Shown here one piece after another: positions 9,287-19,828 of a stretch of 64,000 nt of DNA. The translations under genes and the position numbers were made by a program. Position 1 is the first letter of the stretch; every line of letters begins with the position of its first letter. Under the pieces are notes generated by a model, which ran no database searches, was not told the origin of the DNA, and was given only the letters and a program-made list of their open reading frames with translations. Origin of the DNA: Stentor coeruleus (Eukaryota > Ciliophora > Heterotrichea > Heterotrichida > Stentoridae); contig MPUH01000045.1 of the NCBI GenBank assembly GCA_001970955.1, positions 62,001 through 126,000 on the forward strand. The letters run 5' to 3'.

Positions 9287-10840
9287 TTACTTTTTCCCTT
9301 TTTTTCCTTTCCCTTTTCCTTTCTTTCCTTTCTTTTTCTTCCCTTTCTTCTTCCCAAGTTTCAAAAACGGATTCGACATCAGTCCAGCTCCAGGTACAGG
9401 AAAACTCAAATGACTAAGATTTTCAGGAGGTAAGTCTTCAGGCATTAACAAAGCATACTTAAGTGTATCAATGCTACAAGGTATATTTTTTTTAGCCAAT
9501 CTTTTCTTAACTTCATATATTTCATCAATCTGTTCAGCTCTCTGAGCTGTCATTGGTCTACTAACCCCAGGCATACCACGTGTCATAATATTCCTAGCAG
9601 GTGGCAAATATCCAGCAGTATATGGTCTAACATATTCTCTATTCCATATATTCCCAGTACGAGCATAAGCACTTAAAGTTACAGCACTAGGATCAACATC
9701 TAAAGCATTATTCGGTTCATCTAAACTTTCTTCAGCTTCCAAAATATCTTCATGCAATTTCCTTATAGCCGCTATTTTATCTAATTTATGCATAGGTTTT
9801 GATTCTTCTTTAACCTCAACTTTTGGCTCTTCAGGTTTAACTTCAGGTTCAGGGTCAGCTAATTCATACACATTCCGTTTAAAAATCTGTGCTTCAGAAG
9901 CTGTATGTGGCCTACTTGGTGCATAAGCTCTTTGGTCGAACCTTGAGGCAAAACGATTACTTTCGAATTTTCTATTGAACTCTTCAGCTTTACGAGCTCT
10001 TGCTGATGTCCATGTGTCAACTTTTTGCTTCATTTCATCTCTTAGACGTTTTTCTGCTAAGTCTTTGTTTCGGTTTAATTGAAATCTTGCTTCAGCTTTT
10101 TTTTCTTCTCCTTCATCTAAGGGCATATAGCTTATATATGATGTTTCAAAGTCTACCTCTTTGATTTCTTGTCTTGGTTCACCTGCACCAGTGAAAGGTT
10201 TTATAGGAAGTTTTATTGCACTTTGTGGCCTTGAATCAAAAACTTTGCTATGTACAGTATTTGCTGTTTTTGGTCTTAAACTATGAGCTGAGTTGATTTT
10301 CCTTCGAGAATATTGGGAAAGTCGATCTGGAGGATTTTCTTCTTCTAAAGTGAAATCAGGTTCTAAAATTGGTGTTTCTGTAACTTCTGATGGATTTGTG
10401 ACAGCGTTTTCTTTACCAACTTTGTCGTAGTACCAGTTGTATACTTTATCTAAACATTCAAGTTGAAGTTTGCGGATGTTTGTGTAAATACATTCATTAA
10501 GAAGTTTGTGAAGGGAAGTATAGATTATGTTCTTCCATTTCATTGATTTCCCCGGGTGTATTAGAGAGTTTTTTCTTCTGCAGTCTAAGTGGTAGTTTTC
10601 CAAGCTTTTTTTTAACTCCTGGAATCTGGGATGGTTGTCTAGATAAACACTTGTTATGGATTTGATACTGAAGGACATGTCTGGGTTCATTGATATCATG
10701 TCGTCTTCTTTTAAGTTGGCTTCTGAGATCAGTTGCTCTGATTCTTTGAGGACTTCTTCAAACTGACTGATTTTTTGCGATTTATTCATTGATACTGGGA
10801 TCGGTTTTGCGATGCCTCTTATGCGAAAATCAGATGACAT
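9287..10840 (-). CDS. Hypothetical protein with RPxTA motifs and Lys/Gly tail
   Basis: 517 residues. The N-terminal 150 residues look helical. The middle contains repeated short motifs of the type R-P-x-T/S-A (RPKTA, RPQSA, RPHTA, RPYTA, RPMTA), which recur in many ciliate and flagellate cytoskeletal proteins. A charged helical stretch (about 245-300) follows, then an acidic EPEVKPEEPKVEVKEE segment near 340. The last ~25 residues are almost purely Lys and Gly, so this tail could bind microtubules, nucleic acid or acidic lipids. I cannot name a family. A cytoskeletal or basal-body role is only an inference from the motif style. It ends in TAA and starts at an ATG at 10840. Confidence 0.75.
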   Translation of the reverse strand: MSSDFRIRGIAKPIPVSMNKSQKISQFEEVLKESEQLISEANLKEDDMISMNPDMSFSIKSITSVYLDNHPRFQELKKSLENYHLDCRRKNSLIHPGKSMKWKNIIYTSLHKLLNECIYTNIRKLQLECLDKVYNWYYDKVGKENAVTNPSEVTETPILEPDFTLEEENPPDRLSQYSRRKINSAHSLRPKTANTVHSKVFDSRPQSAIKLPIKPFTGAGEPRQEIKEVDFETSYISYMPLDEGEEKKAEARFQLNRNKDLAEKRLRDEMKQKVDTWTSARARKAEEFNRKFESNRFASRFDQRAYAPSRPHTASEAQIFKRNVYELADPEPEVKPEEPKVEVKEESKPMHKLDKIAAIRKLHEDILEAEESLDEPNNALDVDPSAVTLSAYARTGNIWNREYVRPYTAGYLPPARNIMTRGMPGVSRPMTAQRAEQIDEIYEVKKRLAKKNIPCSIDTLKYALLMPEDLPPENLSHLSFPVPGAGLMSNPFLKLGKKKGKKKKGKKGKGKGKKGKK

Positions 10841-11818
10841 TTAAATAATAACTTTGAAAAATTGTATAAGGTATAGAATTTCAAACATAAGAATAAAATA
10901 ATTATAGAAATTTCTGAGATTAGAAGGAGATTAATAGAAAATTATAAGGTTTATATGTTTAAGTTAGATATACAATATATGATATTAAAATGTTAGTTGT
11001 TATGAAATTTATATATATGTGATTTGAAAGAAAAACTTATAATTTTTGAGTTGATATAATAAATAGTTAATTGTGGAAAGATTCTAATATTTTAATGGGA
11101 TAATTGACTGTGAAAAGAGATAAAATATCTTAGATAGGATTATATAAAATTACTAATGCTTAAAAGTTTAAAAATAATAAAAAACAGTTCTGAGGATTTA
11201 TGAGATAAATAATTATATAATAAAATAACTTTTAAGCTCTTGAAGTAATTTTATATATAAAATGCAATTGGAATTTTATATTAAAAGATTATATACAACG
11301 ACTTTAAAGATTAAAAATCAAGAGTTTCTATTACCCAACTTGAAATGTATAAATCATTTTATATTTTTTCTATATAAAATGGTAAAAGGAATAAAATTTA
11401 TTAAGACAAAAAGTTGGAGTATTTATCTTATAGTCCTATAAAATGATTTTTAGATTTCACTTTATCAAAATTATAAAACAAAATCTTCTTCAGCAATAAA
11501 TTTCTCAAAGACTTTCAAATATTTAAATAAAGCTGCAATAGTCAAAAAAAACTTCACCTCAAACATCACGAAATCATCGATATAAAAACCAAAAAATCCT
11601 AACATCTCTATCTAAATAAACCCTATGTGCATTCATATTAATTGTATATTCTCATCAAAATCCAAAAAATAAATACACATCAAATCTCTAAACCTAAAGT
11701 CCTCCTAACAAAAAACCTAAAGACAAATATTCAAAAAACATAAAATCTTCTAACATAAAAAACATATAAAGACAATCTAATCAATAAAATTTCTTAAACT
11801 AGGCTCATAATTCTAAGT
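10841..11818. other. Intergenic region, no gene seen
   Basis: About 980 bases, extremely AT-rich, with no supported reading frame. The left half (upstream of the minus gene ending at 10840) is G-biased on the plus strand. The right third (about 11460-11818, downstream of the Amt homologue) is C-rich and G-poor. No hairpin, tRNA or repeat stood out. Confidence 0.55.
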
Positions 11819-13042
11819 TTATTCTTTTCCAGTTTGGCCCTTGCTAAACCCTCTCTGAGTAATAAGGGCGCCTTCTAGTGAATCATAATCTCCAAGTTTC
11901 AGCACCTTAAGAATCCACAGTATCCCAAACACAACAAAAGCCCAAAAAATGCTCCACAAAAATATGACAACAGTTCCAACGACGTTTGTCCCTAAAGTTT
12001 GTCCACTTTCCCAACCAGCGAAATAAACTCCAAAATCATTGTCAATAAACCCAGGAAGTACTCCTCCAAATATCCCAGGTATCAAAAATGTCCCAGTAAC
12101 ATTAGCAGGATCATCAATTTTAAGCCATTTAACAGCCATAACTCCAAACCAAAACACTCCTCCACTCATAAGCCCATGAAGTCCACTAATCCAAGGTCTT
12201 GTATTAATAGCTGAACTAGCAATAAATACCATTCCAGCAATAAACCCTTGATATATGGCAATATAATGATCATTAAGTTCTTTGCTTATAAAAGTTAACA
12301 TTTTAAGTCCAACAACTGAAGATACTGATCCACAAATCCACATATTAGCTAAAGATATCCCACCATTATTTGAAGCTTGGGAATAACCGATTCCTAGAAC
12401 ACCAAGAATGGTTAAGAATGATCCTGTAACATAAATTTCTGGAGAAGAGATTTTGAAATCATGAGGGTTTTCAAAGCGATTATTTCTTTTTCCTGATAGT
12501 AAAGCACCAATAAAGCCAAAAGCTCCAGCAAAGGTATAAACTGTGATACTTCCACCATTGTCGATCATGTCATCATCCATAACCCCTGAAAGCCATCCAT
12601 TTCCCCAGCCCCAAGCAACTACAACAGGCCATATCCAAATAAGAAGACATATTGGAAAGACCACATAAGTGATGTAGCTAACTTTTTCTATTAAAGCCAA
12701 ATTGATAATGAAAATAATGAAAATCCCTACAAGGACACTATAAGAGAAACAGAAGCCATGATATAATCCTTTGTTTTTAAGCCATTTATCAGCTCCAAAG
12801 TTTTCTTGTCCTATGAACTCGCTTTCTGTGTCACCATAAGAAAAGGCGTATCCTATAAGCCAATATACAATCACGGCTAATGAAAATTGAAGGAAATTTT
12901 TAACTAAAAGATGCTGGCCAAAACCTTTTCTCGCGATTGAGTATTCAAGAAGAGTTAATCCGATCTAATTAGGATTTACCAAGCCTAAAAATACGGTGAT
13001 GTTCCCTGTTGAGTCTTGAAGTAAACAGATTGGTCCTGACAT
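11819..13042 (-). CDS. Ammonium-transporter (Amt/Rh fold) homologue lacking the twin histidines
   Basis: Starting at the ATG at 13042 and removing a 15-nt intron (12965-12979) gives 402 residues. This start supplies the first membrane helix (VFLGLIGLTLLEY and on), which the downstream frame alone would lack. Landmarks of the Amt family align without difficulty: AYWLFGYAF-like (VYWLIGYAFSYG), the WGNGWL region, GALLSGKR, GFIAGMVFIAS and DDPANVTG. D156 matches the conserved pore Asp (E. coli AmtB D160). However, the two histidines that line the AmtB pore (H168 and H318) are replaced by Y164 and F314. In the family these histidines set ammonium selectivity, so this protein may carry something else or act as a sensor. 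It has about ten predicted helices and a short C-terminal tail. It stands alone, with long spacers on both sides. Confidence 0.88.
12965..12979 (-). other. 15-nt intron in the Amt homologue
   Basis: On the minus strand it reads GTAAATCCTAATTAG. It lies in phase 0 within the first membrane helix, between TVFLGL and IGLTLLEY. Retention would place its terminal TAG in frame. Confidence 0.92.
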
Positions 13043-14779
13043 TTTAAATTTATTAGATTAGTGGCGCATATTAATTGCCCGGGAAAAAATATGATAAACA
13101 AGAGTAAAAATTTGGATTATGAATTTATTGGCTGGAAATGCAGTTAGAATAAACGTGGGTCTAGGGTTGGGAAACTAGGGTTTTAGCTGAAGTTTAAGTT
13201 GAACTTGAGTCTTTTTGTAGGATTTAGACTGGATCAGGGGAAAGAAGAAAGTTTAAGGGTGAAAAAAACTATTTTGTTGGAAGTAAAGATTAGGAGTTGT
13301 CTAGAAAGGGTATTTATTCAAAAAGAATATAATCTAGATATAAAAAACACACACTATTCATTCAAATAAGCTTTCCTGTGCTCAAATACTAAAAACAAGT
13401 TTGTCAGTTAAGAGCTTAGGTTTTTTTTTGAGTCTTCTGTGTTAATACCATATACCCAACATATTTATTTCACCCCTAAACCTAAACTATGCCTATAATC
13501 AGAGTCAATTGTAAGACTTAAAGCTTTTTGGCTCTTAATATTGTAAAAATATTCAAAAATTAACTTTTCTTTATCAAAACTTCGACTTTTATATATATTT
13601 TTTAAACACATAAATATATTAGAAATAAAAGAATAACTGTCCTTAATTATTTTCTGAAATAAGTTAGAATCCTATAGGATATCATATAGAAGTGATTTTA
13701 GTTATAGGTTTTATATTATTTTATGCTTTTCCAGTTATAAATTTTGCTTTTGGTATTATATTAGTCAATATTGTGCATTTTTAGCACCCTACACCAATTT
13801 AGTATAAAATTATTTTGCAAGTCTTTTTCTTGATAGTTTTTTCTTAGTTTATACTAACTTATGTTTTTTTAACTTACTTGGTTTTTGTTTTGTTTTTAAG
13901 TTTTAGAGTGATTAAAGAAATTATATATAATAGAAAGATAAGTTTAAATCTTAAAATTTTTCTATAACTTAAATATATTGCATTATTTTCTTGGGACCTC
14001 TTCGGATGCTTTGATTTTTATCTGATAATTTTTTAGAGTTAGTTTAGATTAATTAGACAACTTTAAATGGAAGTTTTTTCGGCAATAAGATTTGGTTTTT
14101 TGATATTTAAAGGATCCTAGACTAATTTAGAGCCTTTAAATATCAAATGATAAGGTCAATAACAATTATAATTGTATTTCTTTATGTATTAAATGAATAT
14201 ATGATTTCAATTCGGTTCAGGGATTGATTAATCTTATGCTCAGTATTATTTTTTTGGAAATTTTATCTTTTAGAATATGAGTTTTGATTTCAACAAAAAA
14301 TTTGGAAAATATTGGATTTATATAAACGATATGTCTTATTTTTTTCTTTATTCCTTTGCAAAAGTGCTACAGGAAGAACATTTTCCTTATGCATGTTCCA
14401 TATTGATTCTAGTAAAAAATCGAATAATTTTTAAAATGTTTATACATATTTTAATCTTTTTTATTAGATATACCTGGAAAAGATATGACGATAATCAACA
14501 GCATAAATCTTAAAAAAATAACATAATTTTCTTATATATTATAGAGACTTTATTCTTTATTTTCTCTTAAAATTTTATATAAAGCAATTTATAATAATCA
14601 TGTTATCTATATAGTTAGAGTAATCTAATACAATAATATATTTTCAACTATCCTCCTCCATTAAACAATCATACTAAACCTCATTTTCATACAAATCATT
14701 CAAAAAAATCTTAAACTAATTTCTTAATCCCATTTATACCCATACCTTAAATTTCAATTCACAATTCATTAATTACAAT
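13043..14779. other. Long intergenic region with one strong hairpin
   Basis: About 1.7 kb, the longest spacer here. The part next to the Amt start (to about 13330) is G-rich on the plus strand. The part next to the tubulin stop (14640-14779) is C-rich. Between them, apart from the inverted repeat at 14099-14147, I see only AT-rich sequence. A 78-codon frame at 14277-14513 is not convincing. Confidence 0.5.
14099..14147. repeat. Inverted repeat: perfect 15-bp arms, 19-base loop
   Basis: The left arm TTTGATATTTAAAGG (14099-14113) is the exact reverse complement of the right arm (14133-14147). The loop is 14114-14132. It lies in the middle of a long spacer, away from both neighbouring genes. 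It could be an RNA stem or a remnant of a small mobile element, but no target-site duplication is obvious. Confidence 0.7.
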
Positions 14780-16096
14780 TTAATTTTCAACAATCTCTTT
14801 ATAATCTTTCTCCAAAGCCGCAAGATCCTCTCTAGCTTCAGTTAATTCTCCTTCTTCCATCCCTTCCCCAACAAACCAATGAATAAAAGCTCTTTTCGCA
14901 TACATCATATCAAATTTCTTATCAATCATAGAAAACACATCCTGTATCGCAGTTGAATTGCATATCATACAAGCCGCTCTAGATACTTTAGCTAAATCTC
15001 CTCCAGGTACAACCATTGGTGGTTCATAATTAATTCCACATTTAAATCCAGTTGGACACCAGTCTACAAACTCTAAAGTTTTCTTGTTTTTTAAACCACT
15101 AATAGCTGAATTTATTTCTTTAGGTACAACATCACCTCTATACATTGTACAACAAGATACATATTTTCCATGCCTTGGGTCACATTTAGCAAGTAATGAA
15201 GATGGTTGGAATAGATAATCAGTTATTTCCCTAACAGAAAGTGTTTCATGATAGATTTTCTCAGGGGATATAAGTGGTGCATATGATGCAAGCATAAAAT
15301 GTATTCTAGGATAAGGTACTAGATTTGTCTGAAATTCTGAAATATCAACATTTAATGCACCATCAAATCTTAACGATGCAGTTAATGACGATATAACTTG
15401 AGCTATTATTCTATTTAAATTTGTATAACTTGGACTTTCTACATCTAATCCTGTTCTACATATTTCATAAGCAGCTTGATTGTCTAAAACAACTGAAACA
15501 TCGCAATGGTCTAATAAAGAATGTGTACAAAGAACAGAATTATAAGGTTCAACTACTGAAGTTGATATTTCTGGTGATGGATAAATACTAAAGCATAATT
15601 TAGGTTTTTTTCCATATTCCAAAGATAAGTTTTCTAATAAAAGGGAACTAAAACCTGAACCTGTACCCCCATTTATTGAGTTGAAAATTAAAAAACCTTG
15701 AAGACCTGAACAATTATCAGAAAGTTTACGAATTCTCTCTAAAACATTATCTATATGCTCACGACCTAATGTGTATCGTCCTCTAGCAAAAATATTCGCA
15801 GAATCTTCCTTGCCTGATATCAACTGATCAGGGTGAAAAAGATTTTTATAGCTTCCATTACGAATCTCATCTATCACTGTTGGCTCCATATCGAAGAAAA
15901 TGTTTCTTGGAACATATCTTCCTGATCCTGTCTCACTGAAAAATGTGCCAAATGAATCATCAGAAATTATTTGTGTTTCGGGATTTGTTATTTCTCCATC
16001 ATTGTTTATCCCGTGTTCTAGACAAAATAATTCCCAGCATGCGTTGCCTACCTGAATTCCGGCCTGACCTAAATGTAAAGAAATAATTTCTCTCAT
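14780..16096 (-). CDS. Divergent alpha-tubulin isotype without Lys40 and acidic tail
   Basis: 438 residues against about 450 for usual alpha-tubulin. It aligns from residue 1 without gaps ([18 protein letters not shown] at the start). The GTP-binding signature is NGGTGSG instead of GGGTGSG. The catalytic Glu of alpha-tubulin is present in [11 protein letters not shown], so it should still support GTP hydrolysis by the adjoining beta subunit. Residue 40, the acetylated Lys of the luminal loop, is Glu here. The chain stops at KDYKEIVEN, so the Glu-rich C-terminal tail and terminal Tyr are missing. Those are the sites of polyglutamylation, glycylation and tyrosination. It is likely a specialised isotype, for example for a particular cortical or mitotic array. 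It starts at an ATG at 16096 and ends in TAA; no intron. Confidence 0.96.
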   Translation of the reverse strand: MREIISLHLGQAGIQVGNACWELFCLEHGINNDGEITNPETQIISDDSFGTFFSETGSGRYVPRNIFFDMEPTVIDEIRNGSYKNLFHPDQLISGKEDSANIFARGRYTLGREHIDNVLERIRKLSDNCSGLQGFLIFNSINGGTGSGFSSLLLENLSLEYGKKPKLCFSIYPSPEISTSVVEPYNSVLCTHSLLDHCDVSVVLDNQAAYEICRTGLDVESPSYTNLNRIIAQVISSLTASLRFDGALNVDISEFQTNLVPYPRIHFMLASYAPLISPEKIYHETLSVREITDYLFQPSSLLAKCDPRHGKYVSCCTMYRGDVVPKEINSAISGLKNKKTLEFVDWCPTGFKCGINYEPPMVVPGGDLAKVSRAACMICNSTAIQDVFSMIDKKFDMMYAKRAFIHWFVGEGMEEGELTEAREDLAALEKDYKEIVEN

Positions 16097-16567
16097 GTTT
16101 TTTTATATAAAAATGTAAAATATTTCTCTTTTTATATATGAAAGAAGGAAAATTGATACCCCTGGGTTTTTAAGGTTAATGATAAAATTACCCCCTTGGA
16201 TATGAAGGAAATTTTAAGTATGAGGAAGATAAAAATATGGTGAGCTTATAGTCCAGGGGGGTGGATTTCTGATCATTTCCGAAATGAGTGTGATGAAAAA
16301 ATTCTAGCAATGATCAGAGGTAAAAAATATTCTAGATTCTTTGGATGATTGGAATAATTTTGTCTTTTATGATTTTATCTTGGTTTATGTATTAAATGAA
16401 GTATTTGTTGTAAGTAAACTCATTTTATGTATGTATATTTATGTTATATTATGAGTTAAGTTGTGTAAGTTTTTCTTGAGGCGAATAAGCAAAAAAATGT
16501 TCGACAAAATATTTTTGTATATAAAACTTTCACTATAAAAATTTTATTATAAAGTTTATCTTGGAAA
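16097..16567. other. Spacer upstream of the tubulin gene
   Basis: 470 bases. The first half, upstream of the tubulin start, holds several G runs (around 16150-16265, such as CCAGGGGGGTGG). The rest is AT-rich with no reading frame. No recognised regulatory element can be assigned. Confidence 0.45.
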
Positions 16568-18037
16568 CTACTTCCTCGGTAAATTATTAATCATTCTTTT
16601 TAATGCTGATAAGTTCCCAGTAGATTTATTAGCCTTAAGTTTCTCATTATTCATTTGTTCTTCTAAAATCGATATCTGACTCACAGAATTAGACAAAAGT
16701 TCTTTTCTTCTTTTAACTATACTTTGTTTAATTTCTAACAAATACTGGGCAAATTCATTCATAGGCAAAACACTCTCAGAATCTTTATTCTTATCAACAA
16801 TAAGTTTTGCACATTTACTTATAATCTCTTGCAAAGCTTCTTTATTTTTCAGCATCTTAGGATCTAGAAAATTGTGATAAAGCATTATTGTTTTTTTATT
16901 ATTCTCAGCAACATCCATTTCTTGCTTTAACAATGATTCTTTTATATCTAAATCTTCTTTTTCTTTTTTCATCATTTCTTTTTCAGCTTTAAGGAAATCA
17001 AGTTGTAATCTGATTTCTTTTTTCTTTTCATCAGTTGAGCTAAAAATTTGCCGAAAATCAGTATTTTCTGTTTGCCACTTTTCTATAAGTTGTTGTCTTC
17101 GAGCTAGGAGTTCATTTTTTCGTTTGGTTAAGTTTTCTTTATTAAATGCAACGGTGTCGATTTTCTCATTTTCGCTCATTGTGATTTGTCTTTTGAGATT
17201 TTCTATTTCATGACTTAAGTTTTTTTCTTGGCTTTCATGGTTTAAACTAATTTTTTCCAGTTCGAGATGAAGGTCGTTTATGGTTTTTTCCAATTCAGTT
17301 TTACGGAAAATTAAGATGTTTATCTCGTCACTGGTTTTAGCTTTTAGTTCTAAGAGTCGAGAAATCTCTTTGCTAGCTTCTGTCGTTGAGACTTTTCCAA
17401 CTTGGTATCTTTTCATAACTTCTTCTAGTTCAATGTTCCTTTTCTTAATCTTCTCATAATTATCTCGTGTCTTAGAAATTTTTTCTTTCCACTGTTCTTC
17501 TCTAGCTTTTAAATCTTCCTCATGTATCGCCTCCACATTTTTCCTCAACTTAACTTGAAATCTTAAAGAATTCTGATCAATAGGTTCACTAGCTGCATTC
17601 CTTTCAGCTTTTTCAAGTAAACTATTTCCATTAGGTAAAACAATATTATCATTAACTTCAAGTGAAGGCATAAGTAAAGGTCTTTTAATTTGTCCAGGTT
17701 CAAAAATGGTATTTCCGCTATTTTTTGATTGAGATCTTGGCTGGGTATTTCTTAAAGGGGCAGGACTTATACTTTTATTGGTTATTTCTTTTCCTCTAGC
17801 AGATAAATTTCCTTGTTTAGCTTTTGGATCAGGAAGGGCTCGAGGTGGGGTGATTTTGATGTTTGATGGTTGATGATGTGTTGATAATTTGCTGCTTTTT
17901 GCAAAAGAATTATGATGCTGGGTTAAAGCTTTCCAACGTTCTTGTTCTAGATCGTTAAGATCCCATTTTACTAATGGGGGTGGAGTTTTTTCACGAGGGC
18001 CTTGGCGTAGTGTCAGTTTTGGAACTTTTTTCGACAT
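16568..18037 (-). CDS. Coiled-coil protein, unknown function
   Basis: 489 residues. Residues 1-170 are Pro/Ser/basic-rich and probably disordered (TLRQGPREKTPPPLVKW near the start). From about 170 to 480 the sequence is almost continuous heptad-rich Lys/Glu/Leu coiled coil, broken only near 385-430 (KTIMLYHNFLDPKML). There is no motor, membrane or known targeting domain. It could be a basal-body, centrin-array or axonemal filament protein, but coiled coils of this kind are uninformative about role. The ATG at 18037 is the first in frame and the gene ends in TAG. It lies head-to-tail with the acyl-CoA synthetase gene, which ends only about 130 bases upstream. Confidence 0.75.
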   Translation of the reverse strand: MSKKVPKLTLRQGPREKTPPPLVKWDLNDLEQERWKALTQHHNSFAKSSKLSTHHQPSNIKITPPRALPDPKAKQGNLSARGKEITNKSISPAPLRNTQPRSQSKNSGNTIFEPGQIKRPLLMPSLEVNDNIVLPNGNSLLEKAERNAASEPIDQNSLRFQVKLRKNVEAIHEEDLKAREEQWKEKISKTRDNYEKIKKRNIELEEVMKRYQVGKVSTTEASKEISRLLELKAKTSDEINILIFRKTELEKTINDLHLELEKISLNHESQEKNLSHEIENLKRQITMSENEKIDTVAFNKENLTKRKNELLARRQQLIEKWQTENTDFRQIFSSTDEKKKEIRLQLDFLKAEKEMMKKEKEDLDIKESLLKQEMDVAENNKKTIMLYHNFLDPKMLKNKEALQEIISKCAKLIVDKNKDSESVLPMNEFAQYLLEIKQSIVKRRKELLSNSVSQISILEEQMNNEKLKANKSTGNLSALKRMINNLPRK

Positions 18038-18166
18038 ATTACTATAGAAAAATTAAAAACAATTTTTAGTTAAACATAAACTTAAATTCAATTTTAAAAC
18101 TTAGCAACTCTTAAACTTATATCCAATAAAAAATCATATCTAATTTCCTAAACTACTCTTATTTTA

Positions 18167-19828
18167 TTACTGAGTCACATACTCAGCCCTCATTTTGTTT
18201 TTTTGTACCTTGCCAGTCACAGTAGTCGGGAAGCTATCAACAATCCTAATAACCTTAGGAACCTTAAAATGGGCAATATTCCCCTTGCAAAACTCTTCTA
18301 AATCTTTAACACTAAGTTCTTTTTGCTGGGCTTTAAGTTTAATCCAAGCACCAACTTGTTCTCCAAGAAAACTATCAGGAATACCAAATACATGAATTTC
18401 TTCAATTCCAGGATGAGTAGCTAAAAAACTCTCAACTTCACTTGGATAAATATTCTCACCACCTCTAATAATCATATCTTTACTCCTCCCAACTATTCTT
18501 AAATACCCATGTTCATCCATAATTCCTTGATCTTCAGTAAGCATCCATCCATCTTTAGTAATCGCTTTTTTTGTAGCCTTTTCATCTTCCCAATACCCTT
18601 TCATAACTGAATATCCTCTAACACAAACTTCTCCAACTTCACCACGTTCAACAATTTCTCCATTTGAATCAATAAGTTTACATTCTACATGAGGATGAAC
18701 TTCCCCTACTGTTGTTAATCTTTTTTCATGATCAGCGTTTAGATGAAGTTGGAATGAAATTGGAGCTGTTTCAGTCATCCCATAACAGTTAGTCATATTA
18801 GAAATACCTAAGACATCTACGATTTGCTTCATGAGCTCTGGTACACAGACAGCTCCAGCTACGATTCCTGTCCTTAAAGAATTTACTTTACGTTTTTTCT
18901 TTTCCTGCTCGCGAACATAGGCTACAAACATTGTGGGTACACCATATAGTGAAGTTACTTTTTCTTTTTCAACAGCATCCATTGTTGCTGCAGCGTTAAA
19001 TCCAAAGTCTGTGAATACCATAGCTGACCCATGTGCTATACAAGCAAGATTTCCAATAACCATACCAAAGCAGTGATACAAAGGTACAGGTATGGCAACT
19101 CTATCATGCCGGCCATATTTCTGTAGTTCTCCAATATAAAACCCATTATTCACAATATTAAAATGTGAAAGAGTTGCCGCTTTAGGATTCCCAGTTGTCC
19201 CTGATGTAAACTGAATATTAGTCGGTTCATCAAAATTTACACCTAAAGTTCTCTCATGATATTCATCAGAATCCATACTATAAAGTTCATCAAAATTCAG
19301 CATACCTTTTTCTTTTCTCTCCCCAATAATTATAATATTTTTTAACGTTGGGATATTTGGAAGATTTAAAGTTGTTGATTCTTGATTAGCTAAAGATGGG
19401 TCAATATGATTCAATAATTCTATATAATTTGATGCTTTAAAACCAGGGGTCATAACTAAAGCTGAAACTCCAACTTTATTCAAAGCATGAGCTAATTCTC
19501 TAGTCTGATAAGCTGGATTTATATTGACAAGAACAAGATCTGCTAAAGATGCTGCCATTTGAGTTAAAAGCCATTCTTTACAATTTGGGGCATAGATTCC
19601 AACACGTGATTGTTTTGGTAAACCTAAAGCTAAAAGTCCTTTGGCGATTTGTTCTGAACGCTGAAGGAGTTCGGCATAAGTCCATGTGACATGTTCGTGT
19701 GCACTGACCATAGCATCATGACGACCCCATTTGTGTGCGGCATTACGAAGCAAGTCCCCAACAGTCATTGAAAGAAGGCCTTTACCACCCCCAGACGAGT
19801 AACTAAGATGCTTTATACGCATAGGCAT
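18167..19828 (-). CDS. Medium-chain acyl-CoA synthetase, ACSF2 type
   Basis: A 553-residue AMP-forming acyl-CoA synthetase that activates fatty acids with ATP and CoA. The adenylate-forming signature FTSGTTGNPKAA is at 207-218, followed by YGMTETAPISFQ and GRSKDMIIRGGENIYPSEVE, the hinge and A8 motif. The catalytic, acetylation-regulated Lys is K540 in TGKVQKNKMR. The ACSF2-like features are the N-terminal NPAYQTRELAHALNKVG block and overall length. Mammalian ACSF2 is mitochondrial. Here the N-terminus is short (about 20 residues before the domain) and basic (MPMRIKHL), so a mitochondrial presequence is possible but weak. The gene looks complete, ends in TAA and has no intron. Its 5' flank is very G-rich on the plus strand (77 G against 6 C in 19861-20100). 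Confidence 0.93.
   Translation of the reverse strand: MPMRIKHLSYSSGGGKGLLSMTVGDLLRNAAHKWGRHDAMVSAHEHVTWTYAELLQRSEQIAKGLLALGLPKQSRVGIYAPNCKEWLLTQMAASLADLVLVNINPAYQTRELAHALNKVGVSALVMTPGFKASNYIELLNHIDPSLANQESTTLNLPNIPTLKNIIIIGERKEKGMLNFDELYSMDSDEYHERTLGVNFDEPTNIQFTSGTTGNPKAATLSHFNIVNNGFYIGELQKYGRHDRVAIPVPLYHCFGMVIGNLACIAHGSAMVFTDFGFNAAATMDAVEKEKVTSLYGVPTMFVAYVREQEKKKRKVNSLRTGIVAGAVCVPELMKQIVDVLGISNMTNCYGMTETAPISFQLHLNADHEKRLTTVGEVHPHVECKLIDSNGEIVERGEVGEVCVRGYSVMKGYWEDEKATKKAITKDGWMLTEDQGIMDEHGYLRIVGRSKDMIIRGGENIYPSEVESFLATHPGIEEIHVFGIPDSFLGEQVGAWIKLKAQQKELSVKDLEEFCKGNIAHFKVPKVIRIVDSFPTTVTGKVQKNKMRAEYVTQ

Noticed and set aside
12872-12874. GTG at 12874 as start of the Amt homologue
   Set aside because: Non-ATG start inside a membrane helix. 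The ATG at 13042 plus a 15-nt intron restores the missing first helix.
14277-14513. 78-codon plus-strand reading frame in the spacer before tubulin
   Set aside because: Its composition is that of translated AT-rich DNA (Phe, Tyr, Ile runs), it has no C-rich 5' flank, and it resembles nothing known.
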